In this document: piece by piece, positions 1 through 5,788 of the stretch | Numbering within the stretch: the first letter of the stretch is position 1 | Layout: each line of letters begins with the position of its first letter | Assembly: GCA_902462325.1 (NCBI GenBank) | Contig: CABQBF010000110.1 | Location: 1 to 8,734 of the forward strand | DNA length: 8,734 nucleotides | Direction: 5' to 3' | Source of the DNA: an uncultured Peptococcaceae bacterium | GTDB taxonomy: Bacteria > Bacillota > Peptococcia > Peptococcales > Peptococcaceae | The notes under the pieces: model-generated | Database searches by the model: none | The model's input: only the letters and a program-made list of their open reading frames with translations | What the model was told of the DNA's origin: nothing | Program-made: the position numbers and the translations under genes

Positions 1-1398
1 ACTCATACCGCCGCTGTAGGGAACGCTGATTTGTTCCGGCTCCGGTATCGGTTCCCCAGTTTCTACCACTGTAATGCTGCTCCGAATCATACCCATCCAA
101 CAGCTATAAGCAAAGGTTCCTGCTTCATCAGGTGTAAATTCAATAATATTCTCTCCATACTCCAACTGCTTTTCGATATCATATTCAGGAATTACCATGC
201 GATAATTGCACCCATTCAGGTCTCCCTTTTCAACTGTAATCACCCACTTTACAGGGACATCCTTTTGCACAGCAATGGGTTCATAACGGCCTCCCTGTAG
301 CGAGGTTCTTACAATTTGCACTCCATTGGCCATTTCTAGCTGCGCATCTGTCTGCGCAGCATTGGCCGTTGCAGCGTAGGAAACGCCCGCTAAAGCCAAT
401 CCACTATTCAGCATAGAAACGCCAAAGATAAGCACCAACGCAGCGCCTGCTGTCATCACCTTTTTTGTAAACTTTCTACTCAGCACGGTACTCAAGAGGC
501 CTAATCCAAACAGCAAAGGCATCGTCCCCAACCCAAAGAACAGCATAGCCAACGCGCCCTTCAGCGGACTGCCTGAGGACAACGCATATAGCTGCATGGC
601 CTGCAGCGGTCCACAGGGCATCAGCCCATTCAAAAGGCCAATCACAAACGGTCCCTTTCCTTCCTTCAGCGCATAAAGCTTATGACCAATGCCCTGGGGC
701 AGATGGAGCTGCAATTGCCGCAGGCCCGGAAACAGCTGCAGCATATTAAGGCCCATGACAATCATAAAAACACCGGCCACGACCTGAATAAAGCCCTTGG
801 CGCTGCCGAAAAAGCTGACCGCCATACCCAAAAGCCCTACCAAAGCGCCGATCAACGTATAAGAAAGGATCCTGCCCATATTATACAGCAGGCTTGGTTT
901 CAACGAAGCTGCCCTGTTTGCCGCGCAAGCGCCTGGTTCAGCGCCATTCTGCATACATTGGCTAAGATGAATCCCACCGCACATGGCAACACAATGTATA
1001 GAAGTGAACAGACCAATCATAAACAGCATACCATAGCCCATACCTGCTTTTGCCTCTGGAAACATGTAAAAAATATCTGTTATTCCAAACCAGCGCAACA
1101 AATTATAAACGGCCAAAAGAACAATGAGCGCGCCAGCCAGCTGCCCAACAGGCTGCAGCTTCTGATCAATACATTTCTGAGACACAACCTCATAGCCTAA
1201 GCTTTGGATTTTTTCTGCAATCTCGTCAGTAGAAATCAGGCTTTCTTCATAAATGATACGTGCTTTTCCGGCAGCATACTGCACCCGCGCCTCCTGCACA
1301 CCTGGCATTTTCCTTAACAATCGCTCAATTTTCATCGCACAGCCTGCGCAGGTCATGCCTTGAATGGTATAAATAATCTCTTGCTTATCGTTCCGCAT
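1..1398 (-). CDS. HMA - SafE/DsbD-like membrane - cupredoxin fusion protein, probable copper handling (3' end cut by window edge)
   Basis: The reading frame is open for 466 codons from the ATG at 1398 to base 1 and has no stop, so the C-terminus lies outside the window. Residues 8-72 form a heavy-metal-associated (HMA) domain with the GMTCAGC motif; Cys17 and Cys20 are the metal ligands. Residues about 84-335 hold six to seven hydrophobic segments of the SafE/DsbD_2 type, with the signature HCVAMCGG (His135, Cys136, Cys140) and an NGLMPCGP motif (Cys262). Residues about 372-446 resemble a cupredoxin domain, with Cys397 and a CWMGMI motif (Cys433, Met435, Met437) that look like copper ligands. 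Families with this architecture are usually annotated as TauE/SafE-family exporters and are linked to copper handling; transport of copper is inferred, not shown. The ATG is preceded by AAGGAGA at good spacing. It lies 84 nt after rlmH but has its own promoter-like -10. No copper regulator is visible nearby. Confidence 0.88.
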   Translation of the reverse strand, partial: MRNDKQEIIYTIQGMTCAGCAMKIERLLRKMPGVQEARVQYAAGKARIIYEESLISTDEIAEKIQSLGYEVVSQKCIDQKLQPVGQLAGALIVLLAVYNLLRWFGITDIFYMFPEAKAGMGYGMLFMIGLFTSIHCVAMCGGIHLSQCMQNGAEPGACAANRAASLKPSLLYNMGRILSYTLIGALVGLLGMAVSFFGSAKGFIQVVAGVFMIVMGLNMLQLFPGLRQLQLHLPQGIGHKLYALKEGKGPFVIGLLNGLMPCGPLQAMQLYALSSGSPLKGALAMLFFGLGTMPLLFGLGLLSTVLSRKFTKKVMTAGAALVLIFGVSMLNSGLALAGVSYAATANAAQTDAQLEMANGVQIVRTSLQGGRYEPIAVQKDVPVKWVITVEKGDLNGCNYRMVIPEYDIEKQLEYGENIIEFTPDEAGTFAYSCWMGMIRSSITVVETGEPIPEPEQISVPYSGGMS

Positions 1399-1431
1399 AT
1401 CGACATCTCCTTCTCCGCTTTTCTTGCCTGT

Positions 1432-1440
1432 ATTGTAGCA
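1432..1440 (-). promoter_or_regulatory. Probable extended -10 promoter of the HMA-SafE-cupredoxin gene
   Basis: On the minus strand the sequence reads TGCTACAAT, an extended -10 (TGn followed by TACAAT), about 34 nt before the ATG at 1398. No good -35 hexamer is present at 16-18 nt spacing, as is common for extended -10 promoters. No obvious copper-operator palindrome overlaps it. The same TGCTAYAAT form occurs before dnaX and cls. Confidence 0.45.
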
Positions 1441-1482
1441 AAAAATTTTGGAGAAATTATGAAGACACAAAAACAATCTGCG

Positions 1483-1962
1483 CTATTTATGATAAGGCTC
1501 GCCCTTGATAATGCGATAGCTGCGATATAACTGTTCCACCAAAATTAAACGCATCAACTGATGGGGAAAGGTCAGCTTGGAAAAGGACAGCAGCAAATCG
1601 GCCCGCTTCAAAATACCGGCGTCCAATCCTAATGAACCGCCGATAACCAACGTAATATGGCTTTTTCCCGCAAGCCCCAGTTGTTCAATTTTTTCGGCCA
1701 ACTGCTCCGAGGTGAACATGGTTCCTTCGATAGCCAACGCAATCAAATAAGTATCGTCCTTGATATATTTTTGAATACGCTGCCCTTCTTTGGCTTTAAT
1801 CTGTAATTCCTCCGCCTCTGAAGCGCCGTCGGGCGTTTGCTCATCCGCCACCTCCATAATCTCCACTGTGGCATAGCGCTGCAGCCGCTTTAAATACTCG
1901 GCGATACCGTCTTTCAAATACTTTTCCTTCAATTTTCCCACTGTAATAATTTGAAATTTCAA
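1483..1962 (-). CDS. rlmH: 23S rRNA (pseudouridine-1915-N3)-methyltransferase RlmH
   Basis: This is a 159-residue protein, the normal length for RlmH, the SPOUT-fold enzyme that uses S-adenosylmethionine to methylate N3 of pseudouridine 1915 in helix 69 of 23S rRNA, acting on the assembled 70S ribosome. The N-terminus (MKFQIITVGKLKEKY) and the C-terminal half are classic: VIGGSLGL at 106-113 forms the cofactor loop, SFSKLTFPHQLMR at 126-138 belongs to the trefoil knot, and the protein ends in GEPYHK, which carries the conserved C-terminal Tyr-His. The start codon is TTG, preceded by a strong GGGAGGTGA ribosome binding site with 6 nt spacing; no in-frame ATG upstream fits. It lies just after the terminator at 2062-2092, so it probably has its own promoter in 1963-2061, but I could not find a convincing -35/-10 pair there. 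No intrinsic terminator is seen after its stop. Confidence 0.96.
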   Translation of the reverse strand: MKFQIITVGKLKEKYLKDGIAEYLKRLQRYATVEIMEVADEQTPDGASEAEELQIKAKEGQRIQKYIKDDTYLIALAIEGTMFTSEQLAEKIEQLGLAGKSHITLVIGGSLGLDAGILKRADLLLSFSKLTFPHQLMRLILVEQLYRSYRIIKGEPYHK

Positions 1963-2061
1963 AATAGGTCACCTCCCAACTGCGCTTCTTCCTCCCTGCC
2001 GCATCAACAGCAACGCCGACGCCCGTTTGCAGCACACGCCCTGCCAAAGGGGCTTGAATAA

Positions 2062-2092
2062 CAAAAAGCCTGTAGTAAAGCTACTACAGACT
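2062..2092 (-). terminator. Intrinsic terminator of the ybaB-recR-membrane-protein cluster
   Basis: On the minus strand an 11-bp stem (2082-2092 with 2067-2077, one G-T wobble) with a 4-nt loop is followed directly by a run of five T and then GT. It begins 5 nt after the stop codon of the small membrane protein gene at 2098. On the plus strand the T-run would lie on the wrong side, so it acts on the minus-strand transcript. Confidence 0.85.
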
Positions 2093-2097
2093 TTCCC

Positions 2098-2457
2098 TTA
2101 CGCCAACAAAAGAATACCCGCTACTGCCATCACTGCGCTGACTGCCACACAGCAACGGGATATGGGAAAATTCCTCTTGCGCAAGCACAGCGCCGCCACA
2201 GTCAAAAGCAATAACAGCAAGCCGCTCATCAGCGCCGCCGGATTGTTGAGCCCCAGCAGCAACAAAAAACAAGCCGTCAATACAAAGTAAAACTGACACA
2301 GCACCATAACGCCTATCCGCTGCAAACTACAGCCCTTGCGGAACAAAACGGCGGCTGCACAAAGCAAGCTGCATACAAGGACAGCGGTTATTAGGGTGGA
2401 ACGGTCATAGCCAAGCCACACACCCCAACTAGATGGGCCTGTCAACGATGTTTCCAT
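2098..2457 (-). CDS. Small four-segment membrane protein, second of a tandem paralogous pair
   Basis: I do not recognise the family. The 119-residue product is very hydrophobic, with four likely membrane segments at about 22-40, 47-68, 75-92 and 101-118, joined by short basic loops (RKGCSLQR at 40-47, RKRNFPISR at 93-101). From Val26 to the end it aligns without gaps to the preceding gene's product (from Val29), with about 40 identical positions in 93 by hand count. Shared motifs are CSLLC, a LQR-VM-Q-Y-VLTA pattern in segment 2 and a NF-R-C-AV-AV-A-ILL pattern in segment 4. There are seven cysteines. The start is supported by AGAGGAGG 10 nt upstream. It lies 47 nt after its paralogue and directly before a terminator, so it is the last gene of the recR cluster. 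It is not BofA, which often follows recR in Bacillota. Function is unknown. Confidence 0.75.
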   Translation of the reverse strand: METSLTGPSSWGVWLGYDRSTLITAVLVCSLLCAAAVLFRKGCSLQRIGVMVLCQFYFVLTACFLLLLGLNNPAALMSGLLLLLLTVAALCLRKRNFPISRCCVAVSAVMAVAGILLLA

Positions 2458-2504
2458 ATAAGCACGGCCTCCTCTCCGTCACAGCCAAATAAAAAACTAT
2501 CCCT

Positions 2505-2870
2505 TTAGAATAATAAAATCGCACAGGCTGCTACGACCGCTCCCACAGCGATACAATAACGGGCAGCGCGGAAATTATTCTTGTGAAAGAAAACAGGCGC
2601 TACACCCAACGCAAATACCAAAAAGCCTGCCACCTGTGCTACAATGCTATCCTCAGCAACAGATAACTGTAACAGCGCCGTCAGCACCAGATAAATCTGA
2701 CTAATCAGCATCACACTGGAACGCTGCAGCGTTTCGCCGCCATGCAGCAGCGCCGCAGCCACACAAAGCAGACTGCACAGAACAACACCCAATAACAACA
2801 CAATTCCCATAAACGGCGCCTCTGCAAAAGGACCGGAAGCGACAACCGCCACAGCATATACTTGATTCAT
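2505..2870 (-). CDS. Small four-segment membrane protein, first of a tandem paralogous pair
   Basis: I do not recognise the family. The product is 121 residues from the ATG at 2870, with likely membrane segments at about 21-43, 52-70, 77-96 and 103-121, and a loop HKNNFRAAR before the last segment. A GTG at 2879 in the same frame would add three residues, but the ribosome binding site AAGGAG ends 8 nt before the ATG and only 1 nt before the GTG, so the ATG is preferred. That AAGGAG overlaps the recR stop codon, which implies co-transcription and probably coupled translation with recR. The protein is paralogous to the next gene; codons for identical residues differ often at third positions (for example in CSLLC), so the duplication is old and both copies look maintained at the protein level. 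No catalytic or transport signature is visible. Confidence 0.75.
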   Translation of the reverse strand: MNQVYAVAVVASGPFAEAPFMGIVLLLGVVLCSLLCVAAALLHGGETLQRSSVMLISQIYLVLTALLQLSVAEDSIVAQVAGFLVFALGVAPVFFHKNNFRAARYCIAVGAVVAACAILLF

Positions 2871-2882
2871 AATAAACACTCC

Positions 2883-3485
2883 TTATATTTCCCAGCGGCC
2901 TTCAAAGGCTCGCGCCAGGGTAACTTCATCGGCGTATTGAATATCGCCGCCCACAGGCAAACCCTGTGCGATACGGGTCACTTTTACGCCTAACGGCTTT
3001 AATAGATTGCTCAGGTACATAGAGGTTGCTTCGCCTTCAATACTGGTATTAGTTGCTATGATGACTTCTTCGACTGGATGCTCCTGCAGCCGCTGCAAAA
3101 GCTCCTTAATTTTCAGTTGCTCCGGACCAATGCCATCCATCGGCGAAATGGCGCCGTGCAACACATGATAAAGACCATGAAACTGATTGGCCCGTTCTAA
3201 GGCCAACACATCGCGGGCATCTTCCACCACACAAATGATAGAACTGTCCCGGTTGGGATTGCTGCAAATAGGACACAGCTCCTGGTCGGTTAAATTGTAA
3301 CAGCATTTGCAATAATGGATTTTTTCTTTGGCCTCCATAATCGCCGCTGCCAACAAACGAGCCTCTTTCTCCGGCTGCTTCAAAATATGAAAGGCCAGCC
3401 GCTGCGCAGATTTGCGGCCAATGCCGGGCAACTTTGCCAGTTGATCCACCAAATTGCCCAGCGCGTCGGAATAACCGCTGCTCAT
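2883..3485 (-). CDS. recR: Recombination mediator protein RecR
   Basis: RecR works in the cytoplasm with RecO (and RecF) to load RecA on single-stranded DNA at gaps during recombinational repair. The 200-residue length is typical. Domains in order are: a helix-hairpin-helix region at about 8-35 with LPGIGRKSAQRLAFHIL; a four-cysteine zinc finger with Cys59, Cys62, Cys71 and Cys74; a Toprim domain from about residue 82 (ICVVEDARDVLALE) to about 177; and the conserved C-terminal GLPVGGDIQYADE segment followed by the end of the protein. The ATG overlaps the ybaB stop codon by one base (TAATG) and only a weak GGGCGG-like ribosome binding site precedes it, so translational coupling with ybaB is likely. 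The gene order dnaX - ybaB - recR is standard in Bacillota. Confidence 0.98.
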   Translation of the reverse strand: MSSGYSDALGNLVDQLAKLPGIGRKSAQRLAFHILKQPEKEARLLAAAIMEAKEKIHYCKCCYNLTDQELCPICSNPNRDSSIICVVEDARDVLALERANQFHGLYHVLHGAISPMDGIGPEQLKIKELLQRLQEHPVEEVIIATNTSIEGEATSMYLSNLLKPLGVKVTRIAQGLPVGGDIQYADEVTLARAFEGRWEI

Positions 3486-3811
3486 TAGAACAAACCGCCC
3501 ATGCCGCCGGGCATTTTAATACCGGCTGTCAGCTTGCCCATTTCTGTGTTTACCATATCCTGTGCTTTCCGCAAGGCTTCATTGACAGCAGCCAGCACCA
3601 GATCCTGCACCATTTCCGGATCATCCGGATCCAGCACTTCCGGCTTAATTTCCACAGACAGCACTTCATTGGCGCCATTGACAACCACCTTCACCACACC
3701 GCCGCCGGCAGTGGCTTCCACTGGAGTTTGCGCCAGTTCTTCCTGTAATCTTGCCATTTTGGTCTGCATCTGCTGCATTTGTTTCATCATTTTTTGCATA
3801 TTTGCACCCAT
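3485..3811 (-). CDS. ybaB: YbaB/EbfC family nucleoid-associated DNA-binding protein
   Basis: The 108-residue product has the features of the YbaB/EbfC family, small dimeric DNA-binding proteins of the nucleoid. The N-terminal helix (about 4-28) is rich in Met, Gln and Lys; the central beta region holds EATAGGGVVKVVVNG (about 32-46), the family hallmark; DPDDPEMVQDLVLAAVNEAL (61-80) begins the C-terminal helix; and the tail is rich in Gly and Met, ending MPGGMGGLF. The ATG at 3811 is preceded by AGGAGG with 9 nt spacing. A second Met at residue 5 is possible as a start but has poorer spacing. It overlaps recR by one base. A role near recombination or replication is often proposed from the dnaX-ybaB-recR linkage but is not shown by sequence. 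Confidence 0.96.
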   Translation of the reverse strand: MGANMQKMMKQMQQMQTKMARLQEELAQTPVEATAGGGVVKVVVNGANEVLSVEIKPEVLDPDDPEMVQDLVLAAVNEALRKAQDMVNTEMGKLTAGIKMPGGMGGLF

Positions 3812-4000
3812 TTTTTTAATCCTCCTAAAAATAAAAATTTATAGAAATAAAAGTTTCCCCTAAAACCAATCAAACAGCGCCGCCATGATATAACTGCGCC
3901 CGAAACGGCGACACCTTACCCTTATTGCACCTGGAACGTAGGAATTTTTTCGTGTGGCAAGGCCGCTGCCAAAAATAAACCCAAGGACACAATTATTTTT
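3812..4000 (-). other. Non-coding leader between the 90-nt palindrome and ybaB
   Basis: No gene is supported here. A 76-codon open frame crosses it and the palindrome, but it has no family resemblance. The segment next to ybaB is AT-rich; on the minus strand TATAAA at 3838-3843 could be a -10, but the nearest -35-like hexamers are poor, so an internal ybaB promoter is only a weak possibility. A small hairpin (TGGCA at 3955-3959 with TGCCA at 3967-3971) is not followed by a T-run on either strand and is not a terminator. I looked for the conserved SRP RNA (scRNA) core, because that RNA gene is near dnaX in some Bacillota, and did not find it. No tRNA T-loop is present. Confidence 0.4.
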
Positions 4001-4090
4001 TTGTCTGACAAGGCAGTTGTGAAAACGGCGATGCGAGACTATACAAATTGTATGCGAGCGAGCCGTTTTCACAACAACACAGTCAGACAA
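4001..4090. repeat. 90-nt nested inverted repeat between dnaX and ybaB
   Basis: Two perfect arm pairs are nested. The outer arms TTGTCTGAC (4001-4009) and GTCAGACAA (4082-4090) pair over 9 bp; the inner arms GTTGTGAAAACGGC (4016-4029) and GCCGTTTTCACAAC (4062-4075) pair over 14 bp. They are separated on both sides by 6 unpaired bases. The 32-nt loop (4030-4061) contains a small palindrome (ATACAA-A-TTGTAT, 4041-4053) and a direct repeat ATGCGAG (4031-4037 and 4052-4058). It begins 14 nt after the dnaX stop codon. On the minus strand it is followed by an A-run, not a T-run, so it is not a standard terminator for dnaX. It could be a processed hairpin, an mRNA-stabilising structure, a short MITE/REP-like element, or a protein-binding site. 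No second copy exists in this window. Confidence 0.85.
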
Positions 4091-4104
4091 GAAAAGAATG
4101 TGGC

Positions 4105-5646
4105 CTAATCTTTGAGTTCGATTGTTACCCCCGCTCCGAATAGCTTCCTCGCCTCATCGGCTAACGTCAGCTCCTGTTTGATATGTCCTGCCTCGTTTTC
4201 CAGCTCCGCAACCACTTTTGCCGGCTGGCCAGTCAATTGACTGACAATTTGACCAATTAACCGCAGATTGTCCTCCTGATTGACCGTATTATAGTGAAAT
4301 TTATATTGATGGTTAAATCGTAAAATCAACTCGCCGTTTTGAAAAGCGGCCGGCTTGGCTTCCGATAAAAAGGCATGGAGCTTCACGCTTTTGCCCTTAA
4401 TTTGGTTCATCACTTCAGCCCACTGCTGCAGCAATTCCTCGCTGGCTATCAGCTTTTGCACCGGTTTCGCCGGAGCCTCTGCCTGCTGTGCCTTTTGCCC
4501 AGTCCGCCCTGTCGATTTGGCCGTTGCCGCAGCCTGCGCCGGTTGGTTGGATACTGGCTCTAAGCCCTGAATCATCAAGTCAACAAAAGCTGCCTCCAGC
4601 AGAATTTGCGGCTGATTAGAATAGCGCAAATCTTTTTCTGCAGCCGCCAGCCGATTAATCATGCGGCCTAAAAATTCCACCGGCAACGCCTTGGCTTGTT
4701 CCTTGGCTTTGCCAATGCTATCCGGCGACAATTCGATGAGCTGCTCTTTCGGCGCCACCTTCAAAAGCAGCAACTGTCGGCAATATTGGATACAATCCCG
4801 CAAAATTTGTTTGATATCCTTGCCTTGCTGCACAAAATCGTTGAGCAACAGAAACAACCGGCTGTAATCCTGCCCGATAACGGCGTCCACCAGAGCGGCA
4901 GTGGCTTCCTCGCTGACCGTCCCCAGCACCAGCTCCACATGCTCCAGCTCAATGCGGTTTCCCGCAAAAGCAATGCACTGGTCCAGCACGCTGATGGCGT
5001 CCCGCATACCGCCCGCCGCTTTGCGGGCAATGGCCGATAAGGCGTCGTCGGAAATTTCCACGCCTTCTTCCTTCACAATATCGGCTAAATGCTCCCGAAT
5101 TTCCGCCGTATTAATTTTGCGAAAATCAAAACGCTGACAGCGGGACAAAATGGTCAACGGAATTTTTTGCGGCTCCGTAGTCGCCAAAATAAACAGCACA
5201 TGGGCCGGCGGCTCTTCCAATGTTTTCAACAGCGCATTAAAGGCTTCGTTGGTCAGCATGTGGACTTCGTCGATAATATATACCTTGCGTTTCCCCTGCG
5301 ACGGTGCAAACCGAACCTTGTCGCGCAAATCGCGAATTTCATCGATGCCGCGGTTGCTGGCTGCGTCGATTTCCAACACATCCAAAAAGCTCTCCTCATT
5401 GATAGCCCGGCAATTGGCGCACTGGTTGCACGGCTCGCCGTCCTGTAAATCCAGACAATTAACCGCCTTGGCCAGAATTTTGGCAGAGCTGGTTTTCCCC
5501 GTTCCGCGAGGGCCGCAGAATAAATAGGCGTGGGCCAACCGCCCCGTTACAATCGCATTTTTTAAAGTTGTACTGATATGGTCCTGTCCCCGCACTTCTG
5601 CAAAGGTTTGGGGACGAAATACACGATACAGAGCGCGATAACTCAT
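4105..5646 (-). CDS. dnaX: DNA polymerase III subunit gamma/tau
   Basis: DnaX is the ATPase of the clamp-loader complex that opens the beta clamp and loads it on primed DNA at the replication fork. The 513-residue product starts MSYRALYRVFRPQTF, the normal DnaX N-terminus. Walker A is GPRGTGKT at 45-52; a zinc module uses Cys64, Cys73, Cys76 and Cys79; Walker B is VYIIDEVHM at 122-130 (Asp126, Glu127); sensor 1 is LATTEPQ at 154-160; the SRC arginine finger is at 168-170; sensor 2 is GGMRDAIS at 212-219. Domain III runs to about 360, then an Ala/Gln/Lys-rich linker (about 364-398), then a C-terminal tau-type domain. An in-frame ATG at 5667 would add MTERGAV but has no ribosome binding site, while AGAGGTG precedes the ATG at 5646. 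I see no A-AAA-AAG slippery site, so a separate gamma product by frameshifting is not indicated. Confidence 0.98.
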   Translation of the reverse strand: MSYRALYRVFRPQTFAEVRGQDHISTTLKNAIVTGRLAHAYLFCGPRGTGKTSSAKILAKAVNCLDLQDGEPCNQCANCRAINEESFLDVLEIDAASNRGIDEIRDLRDKVRFAPSQGKRKVYIIDEVHMLTNEAFNALLKTLEEPPAHVLFILATTEPQKIPLTILSRCQRFDFRKINTAEIREHLADIVKEEGVEISDDALSAIARKAAGGMRDAISVLDQCIAFAGNRIELEHVELVLGTVSEEATAALVDAVIGQDYSRLFLLLNDFVQQGKDIKQILRDCIQYCRQLLLLKVAPKEQLIELSPDSIGKAKEQAKALPVEFLGRMINRLAAAEKDLRYSNQPQILLEAAFVDLMIQGLEPVSNQPAQAAATAKSTGRTGQKAQQAEAPAKPVQKLIASEELLQQWAEVMNQIKGKSVKLHAFLSEAKPAAFQNGELILRFNHQYKFHYNTVNQEDNLRLIGQIVSQLTGQPAKVVAELENEAGHIKQELTLADEARKLFGAGVTIELKD

Positions 5647-5697
5647 AACTGCACCTCTTTCTGTCATGGTTTCTGCATATTTTACTTACTGCGTTTT

Positions 5698-5727
5698 ATT
5701 ATAGCATGATGAGCGCCTGTGAAACAA
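5698..5727 (-). promoter_or_regulatory. Probable dnaX promoter (extended -10)
   Basis: On the minus strand the -10 is a perfect TATAAT (5698-5703) preceded by TGC, making an extended -10. A -35-like TTGTTT lies at 5722-5727 with an 18-nt spacer. The start codon of dnaX is about 50 nt downstream. The gap between cls and dnaX (5647-5788) shows no intrinsic terminator after cls: the one hairpin there (CTGCG/CGCAG) is followed by A, not T. dnaX may thus also receive read-through from cls. Confidence 0.7.
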
Positions 5728-5788
5728 GCCTGCATTCCCTTTTACTTTTCTTTTTGCTGCGTGTATCAGCCAGCGCAGAGATAAAATC

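Noticed and set aside
682..1200. 172-codon open frame on the plus strand
   Set aside because: It lies wholly antisense to the membrane domain of the copper-type protein, whose frame is strongly supported by motifs; it is polar, low in structure and has no ribosome binding site.
2027..2290. Plus-strand open frame of 87 codons
   Set aside because: It is antisense to the second membrane paralogue and reads through the terminator hairpin; the minus-strand frame is supported by paralogy.
2098..2870. Membrane pair as SMR-type drug exporters or Fluc/CrcB fluoride channels
   Set aside because: Length and pairing fit, but the conserved membrane Glu of SMR proteins and the Gly/Arg/Asn motifs of Fluc are absent in both copies.
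3955..3971. TGGCA/TGCCA hairpin as a terminator
   Set aside because: On the minus strand the T-run precedes the hairpin, and on the plus strand no transcription is expected.
3860..4090. 76-codon open frame on the minus strand between dnaX and ybaB
   Set aside because: It consists of the inverted repeat and leader read as protein; it has no ribosome binding site, no recognisable motif, and odd composition.
3812..4104. SRP RNA (scRNA) or tRNA gene near dnaX
   Set aside because: I searched both strands for the conserved SRP core and for a GGTTCRA T-loop with acceptor stem and found neither.
4105..5646. Programmed frameshift producing a short gamma form of DnaX
   Set aside because: No A-AAA-AAG or long A-run slippery site is present near the end of domain III; short A/T runs there do not fit the frame.
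5762..5780. CTGCG/CGCAG hairpin after cls as a terminator
   Set aside because: The stem is only 5 bp, the loop is large, and on the minus strand it is followed by A residues rather than T.
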